The notes below the pieces were generated by a model. It was not told where the DNA came from, searched no databases, and saw nothing but the letters and a program-made list of their open reading frames with translations. The position numbers were made by a program, and so were the translations under genes. Of a stretch of 10,188 nucleotides of DNA, positions 5,628 to 10,188 are shown piece by piece; within the stretch, counting starts at the first letter, position 1; the number at the start of each line of letters is the position of its first letter. Source of the stretch: JBBTVI01 sp038063315. GTDB lineage: Bacteria > Patescibacteriota > Minisyncoccia > Sungbacterales > HO2-52-23. The stretch lies in the NCBI GenBank assembly GCA_038063315.1, contig JBBTVI010000010.1, positions 1 to 10,188 on the forward strand, given 5' to 3'.

Positions 5628-5826
5628 ATAGTCCTTTGTTGGATTTCCACTCGCTGTCCCCCCGGATTTATGCACGCATTAATGGTACGGTCCTGTTGTC
5701 CCCCCAGCACCCGTACAACGAAATTTCCGTGCATAAAGCGCGGTCCTGAGGAGATCTGGCCACTCTCTTCTTACCCGCCAGCGAGCAACTATACACAAAG
5801 GGAAGGCAAAACGCCTTCCCTTTTAT
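5628..5826 (+). ncRNA. Structured small RNA gene, unidentified (6S-like topology)
   Basis: A stand-alone transcript of about 195 nt between a perfect promoter and a strong terminator. Complementary segments form one consistent fold: closing stems 5633-5639/5795-5801 and 5650-5656/5779-5785; a long arm 5667-5676/5728-5737 (10 bp, perfect) carrying 5685-5690/5711-5716; and a second arm 5740-5743/5775-5778 with 5748-5754/5764-5770. TGTCCCCCC occurs twice (5655-5663, 5697-5705), with both C-tracts in predicted loops, and CGGTCCTG twice (5688-5695, 5741-5748). A closing stem, a central bubble with a 3'-side hairpin and a long terminal arm resemble 6S RNA, the RNA polymerase regulator, but I do not recognise conserved 6S sequence. 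It lacks tmRNA, RNase P and SRP hallmarks. A C-rich-loop sRNA acting on ribosome binding sites is an alternative. That it is an RNA gene is likely; its identity is open. Confidence 0.75.
5797..5824 (+). terminator. Rho-independent terminator of the small RNA
   Basis: AAAGGGAAGGC (5797-5807) pairs perfectly with GCCTTCCCTTT (5813-5823); the loop is 5 nt and a T-run follows. It could also stop transcription of the converging gene at 5860-6510. The 5' part of the stem can alternatively pair with the RNA's 5' end (5633-5639). Confidence 0.92.
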
Positions 5827-5859
5827 TATGCAAGCCGGAATTACGGTCGTCCAGTCCTC

Positions 5860-6510
5860 TTACTGCGTCCCGATAACCGGACCCGCGGCGCGCGCGACAA
5901 AAGTCGCCCCAATCGCCTTACCCGCCTCATCGCGCGCCTGCGCATCGGTGCGGAAGTCAAACGTCGCATCGCCGTCATCCTCGTGGAGGATTACGTGATA
6001 ACGCTTGCCGTCCGCGGTCGCGCGCAGAAGGTCAACGCCGCCCGCCGTATCGTGCGGGCGCAGGCGCTGGGCGCCAAGAATGTTCCACGGCGCTCCCTCG
6101 CGATCCTCATAGACCACGACCCACGCGATTTTCTCGAGCGTGAGCCCTGCGAGCTCAACCCGCTTGCCCGACTCCTGGTCGCGCACCGTCAGCGTGTTTT
6201 TCGCCGAGGACCGAACCGATCCCGACACAACGGGCTCGGCCGCAACCGGGGCTGGAGCCGCCGGAGGCAAAACCGCTGGGGAAGGCGCGGGGACCGGAGC
6301 TGTCTCAAGCGCATCCGCAACAGGCGAGACCGACGAACCCGTTTCCGTATCGCCGGTCGGCAAAACCGTTGACGTTGCCGTCAAGAAATCCGGAACCTGC
6401 GAACTGGCGCCCTCATCGATTTCTTCCGTCTCCCGGCCGCCGAGAAACAGCCAGTTGCCGATGATGATCGCCGCCGCAATCCCAAGCACAATTAATGTTT
6501 CTTTTTTCAT
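5860..6510 (-). CDS. Membrane-anchored protein with DUF7282-like C-terminal domain
   Basis: 216 residues. A short basic start (MKKE) leads into a hydrophobic segment at about 6-24, an N-terminal anchor or uncleaved signal. Then come an acidic stretch (26-34), a Ser/Thr-rich part and a Pro/Ala linker at 70-95 (APVPAPSPAV and similar). The C-terminal domain (about 97-207) has LTVRDQ, LTLEKIAWVVVYEDREGAPWNILG, the segment YHVILHEDDGDATFDF and a final F-V strand; this pattern reminds me of DUF7282, a beta-rich extracellular domain, recalled without a search. The likely role is cell-surface or envelope; substrate unknown. ATG 6510 has no Shine-Dalgarno site; TATACT (6519-6524, - strand) ends 8 nt upstream with TTGCGC 16 bases further, so a leaderless mRNA is likely. 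It converges on the small-RNA terminator. Confidence 0.85.
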   Translation of the reverse strand: MKKETLIVLGIAAAIIIGNWLFLGGRETEEIDEGASSQVPDFLTATSTVLPTGDTETGSSVSPVADALETAPVPAPSPAVLPPAAPAPVAAEPVVSGSVRSSAKNTLTVRDQESGKRVELAGLTLEKIAWVVVYEDREGAPWNILGAQRLRPHDTAGGVDLLRATADGKRYHVILHEDDGDATFDFRTDAQARDEAGKAIGATFVARAAGPVIGTQ

Positions 6511-6518
6511 ACAAGGAC

Positions 6519-6546
6519 AGTATACATAACGCCCTTATCCGCGCAA
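6519..6546 (-). promoter_or_regulatory. Promoter of the anchored protein gene
   Basis: On the - strand TTGCGC (6541-6546) is followed after 16 bases by TATACT (6519-6524). Transcription would begin at or within a few bases of ATG 6510, giving a leaderless or near-leaderless mRNA. Confidence 0.5.
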
Positions 6547-6623
6547 GTACCGCTTTGGCGCGAAATATCGTATAATAATTGACGGTCGAACATTTTTAAT
6601 GCCGTATATTTACTGTCAAAATC

Positions 6624-6818
6624 ATGCTCAATAATCACGCCTATAATTTAGTCGAGCAACTCGCCCAGGAGCATAAGAGTTTATGGAGAGTAAGAAACGA
6701 ATATGCGACGGATGCCGAGGGTTGCGAGCAGTGTCTCGCATGGTGGAAAAAAATGACCGATGATAAAGAGTCCCACATCGCGGAACTTCTGGCCATGATC
6801 AAGAGCCATCTTACATGA
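6624..6818 (+). CDS. Conserved-looking small protein with CxxC
   Basis: 64 residues, soluble and probably all-helical, with a charged C-terminal half (KKMTDDKESHIAELLAMIKSHL). C34 and C37 form a single CEQC pair in the middle, which could bind metal with a partner or form a disulfide. It resembles small uncharacterised proteins that I recall from Patescibacteria (NNHAYNLV...SLWR pattern), but this was not searched. Evidence for a real gene: its own strand, a -10-like TATATT (6605-6610) 13 nt before ATG 6624, a good terminator right after, and no larger gene opposite. There is no Shine-Dalgarno site. Function unknown. Confidence 0.75.
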   Translation: MLNNHAYNLVEQLAQEHKSLWRVRNEYATDAEGCEQCLAWWKKMTDDKESHIAELLAMIKSHLT

Positions 6819-6841
6819 TTGTCATCATGGCTGAATCCGCT

Positions 6842-6874
6842 AAAAATCCGCGGCCTTTGGCATGCGGATTTTTT
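6842..6874. terminator. Terminator between the small protein and the P-type ATPase
   Basis: AAAAATCCGC (6842-6851) pairs with GCGGATTTTT (6864-6873), a 10-bp perfect stem with a 12-nt loop and a T6 run. It serves the small + strand gene and can also work for the converging ATPase gene through the A-run on the left. Confidence 0.88.
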
Positions 6875-6914
6875 GCAGTAAGGCGACACAAAGAGCGCTT
6901 GTCCTCGCTCATTG

Positions 6915-9542
6915 TCACGATGATTTTTTCTGTCTTCTCAGCAACCACTTCCCTGCTTCCACCATTGCAATGTTGGCTGCGCCGAGAAGAAAAACACCTA
7001 TGAGCCACGCGGCCGGAAGTGGCACGGTCCCAAAAACCTTCTGGAAGAACGGCAGGTAAATTGCGAGTAACGTAAGCCCGACACCGATTGCCACACCCCC
7101 CACTGCATACAAATTTGCGAAGGGATTAAATGAGAAAATACTCTTCCGGAAACTCCGGATCGGAAAAACCAAAAACAGCGAATACGTCGCGAAAGAGGCG
7201 AAAATGAACGTCCGCACGAGCGCGGCGTCAAAACGCGGGAAGAGCAATGCATATAAAACAAAGAGCAGGAACGAGGTCAAAACGCCGATGATCAAAATGA
7301 GAAAGCGCACCTCGCGATCAAAAAGCCGGTTGTCCGACGGCGGCACGGAGTCGTCCGCGCCCCGGTCGAATGCCAGGGCAATCGCAGGAAAACTATCCGA
7401 GAAAAAATTGACAAAAAGAATCTGGAGCGGCCCGAACGGCAGCGGAAGATTAAAAAGAAAAGATCCGCCGATCAGCAGCAGCTCGTCAAACGCATCGGAC
7501 AGAAGGTAGACGATCGCCTTACGAATATTGCCGAGTATCCGCCGGCCTTCCTCGATCGCGGCCACGATCGTCTCAAAATCGTCGTCCAAAATAACAAGAT
7601 CCGCCGCGTTTTTCGTGACATCTGTCCCGGATCCGACGGCCACCCCGATATCCGCGGCCTTCAGAGCCGGAGCGTCGTTGACGCCGTCGCCCGTCACCGC
7701 AACAACCTCCCCCCTTGCCTTATACATCTCCACCAGAGCAACTTTCTGTTCCGGAGTCACACGCGCATACACCCGTACGTCTTCAGCCCGCGACTTCAAT
7801 TCGTCCGCGGACAAATACCTCAAATCCGCTCCGGAAAGCACCGCGCCCACCCCGTCAATCAATCCGATCTCGCGTGCAACGAATTCCGCGGTGCCCTGAT
7901 GATCCCCCGTGACGATCACGGTTTTGACGCCCGCATCCGCGATGCGTCTGACCGCGGATTTCACCGTGGGCCGCAACGGATCTCGAAACGCAAGAAATCC
8001 CGCGAAGCGCGCGCCTTTGAGCAGCGCATCGTCAATGACCGACGCTGATTTACTCTGGCGGAGAACGCGCGTTGCGACGCCGATAATGCGCTCGCCTGAG
8101 TAAGCGCGGCGGCTCATTTCATTCAACTGGAACGTGCGCTCTTTTTCGCCTAACGCCGTCTGCTCCAAAATCATCTCCGGCGCCCCGAGCAAAACCAAAA
8201 TGCGCCGCCGGCCGCGCCCGACAATGCTCGCTGAAAATTTGCGGTCCGCATTAAACGGCAGGCGATCCAGAATGACCGATTCTGCGCGGGCGGCCGGAAG
8301 GCGAACCCCGGCGCGCAGAGCGCCCCGCACAAGCGACATCTCCAACGCATTGCCGAAGAGCCGCCACGCCTGCGGCGCATCGTCCGGATTCTCAATGGCG
8401 ACATCCGTATTCATCAGAGCAAAAAACAGGAGGTTGCGGCGGCTGTCCGCGTCGTCTTTCCCGTACGGGACAACGGCGGTCATCTCCATTTTTCCCTGCG
8501 TGAGCGTGCCGGTTTTGTCCGTCAAAATCGTCGTGACCGAACCCATTGTCTCGGCCGCGAGAAGCTTGCGGACGACCCCGCGACGGCGCGCAAGGCGCTG
8601 AACCCCGACCGCCAGAATCACGGTGAGCGCGATAGGCAGCCCTTCCGGCACCGCCGAAACACCGACGGCAACGGCGATGAGAAACATTTCGTAAGTGTTA
8701 CGCCCGGCCGCAAGCCCGGCCGCAAACATCATGGCCGTTAGAATGATAAGCACGATGCTCGCGCGCGAACTGAATCGCTTGATCGCGCGCTGCAACGGCG
8801 TGGTTTCCCGCTCCAGCTCCGCCACCATAACCGCGATTTTCCCGAATTCCGTCGCGCTGCCGGTTGCGGTCACAACCGCATCGCCGAATCCGTGCGCGAT
8901 ATGCGTGCCGCCGAAAACCATTGACGAGCGGTCCGCAAGCGTTGTTGTCGCGGGCAACGCATCCGTCTTTTTCTCCACCGTCAGCGATTCCCCGGTCAAC
9001 ACCCCTTCATCGGCCTCCAGTTTGTTGGCATAAAGCACGCGCGCATCAGCCGGCACACGGTCTCCTTCCGCCAAATGAATGATGTCTCCGGGAACGAGAT
9101 CGGCCGCATCCAGTTCCCGCTCATGGTCCAGTCGGCGCACCCGTGCCGTGGTACGGATATATGACTTAAGAAGTTCCAACACACCCTCAGCTTTGTTTTC
9201 CTGCCAAAACCCCAGCGCGGTGTTGACCAAAACAGCGGAAAAAATAACAAGCGTATCCACCCATTCGCCCAGCAGGAGCGTTATAAGTCCCGTTGCAACG
9301 AGAAGCGCGATCAGGGGGCTCGCGAGCTGGGCCGCAATGATTTCCACCGCAGTGAGACGCGGGTAGAGAACAACACGATTGGCGCCGAAAATTTTTGTTC
9401 GTTCTTCCGCCTCCGCGTCCGTCAGGCCCGACGGCCGCGAACCAAGCCGTTGAAGCGTCTCCTCTCCGGACAGCGTCCAAAAGGGCTCGTTCAGAATTGA
9501 TGGGTCGGGAACGAATAACGATTGTTTTTCTACATTCGCCAT
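6915..9542 (-). CDS. Type II P-type ATPase, probable Ca2+/Mn2+ pump
   Basis: An 875-residue membrane pump that moves cations across the cytoplasmic membrane using ATP. Order: N-terminal cation-ATPase domain (about 20-60), membrane pair near 65-115, actuator with TGES (183-186), membrane pair near 262-312, phosphorylation motif DKTGTLT (D342), nucleotide domain with KFSAS (435-439) and GAPE (453-456), TGDH (545-548), hinge TGDGVNDAP (617-625), then a C-terminal membrane bundle. Ion site: PEGLP in M4 (E300), E687 in M5, and N712 and D716 in M6 (VNFFSD). SERCA's M5 Asn is Ala684, so site II is kept and site I is weakened, the pattern of single-site PMR1/SPCA pumps for Ca2+ and Mn2+. The usual Lys of KGAPE is Leu452. 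No Shine-Dalgarno; TATTCT (9556-9561, - strand) ends 13 nt before ATG. It lies 49 bases downstream of the gene at the right edge. Confidence 0.95.
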   Translation of the reverse strand: MANVEKQSLFVPDPSILNEPFWTLSGEETLQRLGSRPSGLTDAEAEERTKIFGANRVVLYPRLTAVEIIAAQLASPLIALLVATGLITLLLGEWVDTLVIFSAVLVNTALGFWQENKAEGVLELLKSYIRTTARVRRLDHERELDAADLVPGDIIHLAEGDRVPADARVLYANKLEADEGVLTGESLTVEKKTDALPATTTLADRSSMVFGGTHIAHGFGDAVVTATGSATEFGKIAVMVAELERETTPLQRAIKRFSSRASIVLIILTAMMFAAGLAAGRNTYEMFLIAVAVGVSAVPEGLPIALTVILAVGVQRLARRRGVVRKLLAAETMGSVTTILTDKTGTLTQGKMEMTAVVPYGKDDADSRRNLLFFALMNTDVAIENPDDAPQAWRLFGNALEMSLVRGALRAGVRLPAARAESVILDRLPFNADRKFSASIVGRGRRRILVLLGAPEMILEQTALGEKERTFQLNEMSRRAYSGERIIGVATRVLRQSKSASVIDDALLKGARFAGFLAFRDPLRPTVKSAVRRIADAGVKTVIVTGDHQGTAEFVAREIGLIDGVGAVLSGADLRYLSADELKSRAEDVRVYARVTPEQKVALVEMYKARGEVVAVTGDGVNDAPALKAADIGVAVGSGTDVTKNAADLVILDDDFETIVAAIEEGRRILGNIRKAIVYLLSDAFDELLLIGGSFLFNLPLPFGPLQILFVNFFSDSFPAIALAFDRGADDSVPPSDNRLFDREVRFLILIIGVLTSFLLFVLYALLFPRFDAALVRTFIFASFATYSLFLVFPIRSFRKSIFSFNPFANLYAVGGVAIGVGLTLLAIYLPFFQKVFGTVPLPAAWLIGVFLLGAANIAMVEAGKWLLRRQKKSS

Positions 9543-9591
9543 ACAATGCAGGAAAAGAATAAAGAATCAAGAGTAATAATTATTCATCAAA

Positions 9592-10188
9592 TCATTGTTC
9601 TTGCCAGCAACATGTAGGTTTACCTTCGATGATCACAGAAGGTTCTCCCTGCCGACCGTCATTCGCAAAAGATACCATCCGATAAAATATTTTCTCTTGA
9701 TCAGAAGGGACGTAAGGAACTACAAAAGAAGCACTAGACCAGTAACTCCCTCCATCTATTTTATTCCATGGGCCTTCCCTATTGAGTGCCCAATACACAC
9801 GAACTTTGGCTGGCCTTTCCGTAGTCCAAACGATGACTACCGTCTTTCCATAAAATCCTGCCAACCCAATACGTTCATGCATATATGCTTGCAAAATTTG
9901 AGGGATTGGCAATGAATAAGGAGTTTCTGAAACTTTCGTTGTCTCACCCCTCTCCACATTCAAACTCCATCGTATTTCTAAGTAATTTTCGCCATCCTCC
10001 GTCGTGTATTCTACAGTATTCGCGGAACCCCATCCCAAGATACTTTTTTGACTCAGATTATTGTCAATAGAACTGGCAATACGTCCTGTCCTAATGTCAT
10101 AAATTATTTCCACGTTTTCCCCTTCAAATCCAGGAGCATGAGTAAGGAGATATGTATTATTCGGAAACCACGATGTTGGGGTGCCTCG
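9592..10188 (-). CDS. Hypothetical protein, N-terminus outside the window
   Basis: The frame stays open from the window edge at 10188 to TGA at 9592-9594, giving 198 residues of a longer protein. GTG 10113 is an internal possibility, but sequence before it (FPNNTYLLTHAPGFEGENVE) reads as ordinary protein, so the true start is likely beyond the edge. The visible part is rich in aromatic and beta-prone residues: IRWSLNVE, VVIVWTTERPAKVRVYWALN, then FYRMVSFANDGRQGEP near the end. The strand pattern from VVIVWTT onward looks like a fibronectin type III-like beta-sandwich, which is a weak inference. The protein ends CCWQEQ. I see no catalytic motif or membrane segment in this portion. The DNA is clearly richer in AT than the neighbouring genes, which may mean later acquisition. 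Function unknown; probably extracellular. Confidence 0.75.
   Translation of the reverse strand, partial: RGTPTSWFPNNTYLLTHAPGFEGENVEIIYDIRTGRIASSIDNNLSQKSILGWGSANTVEYTTEDGENYLEIRWSLNVERGETTKVSETPYSLPIPQILQAYMHERIGLAGFYGKTVVIVWTTERPAKVRVYWALNREGPWNKIDGGSYWSSASFVVPYVPSDQEKIFYRMVSFANDGRQGEPSVIIEGKPTCCWQEQ

Overview
The window looks like a piece of a Candidate Phyla Radiation (Patescibacteria) chromosome, most likely from the Parcubacteria group. This is inferred from the short, tightly packed genes, the style of the L35 and IF-3 proteins, the sparse Shine-Dalgarno sites and the many small palindromic repeats. No rRNA or tRNA gene is present to confirm it.

Left part, 1-1376: the end of a dispersed repeat, a promoter, then the conserved cluster infC-rpmI-rplT on the + strand, closed by a bidirectional hairpin terminator. 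infC has no ATG, GTG or TTG in frame over its whole N-terminal domain, and its frame runs far into rpmI. A long AT-rich inverted repeat separates rpmI from rplT.

Middle, 1413-5418: three genes on the - strand. In transcription order they are polX (family X DNA polymerase with a PHP domain) and an Ap4A-hydrolase-like NUDIX gene, which overlap by 11 bases, then after a 306-base gap with a nested palindromic repeat, an iron-sulfur-type purF. No other purine gene is visible. polX carries an in-frame palindromic insertion and has lost two PHP metal-ligand histidines.

Intergenic 5419-5859: no protein gene. It holds a 134-base MITE-like inverted-repeat element, then a stand-alone RNA gene of about 195 nt with a perfect TTGACA/TATAAT promoter, a self-consistent multibranch fold and a strong terminator. 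This is the strongest candidate for something undescribed; its topology resembles 6S RNA but it could be another regulatory RNA.

Right part, 5860-10188: a membrane-anchored secreted-type protein (- strand), a conserved-looking small CxxC protein (+ strand), a large type II P-type Ca2+/Mn2+ ATPase (- strand), and the C-terminal part of an AT-richer gene of unknown function running off the right edge.

Several starts lack a Shine-Dalgarno site and have a -10-like hexamer 8-15 nt upstream, which suggests leaderless transcripts. purF is the clear exception.
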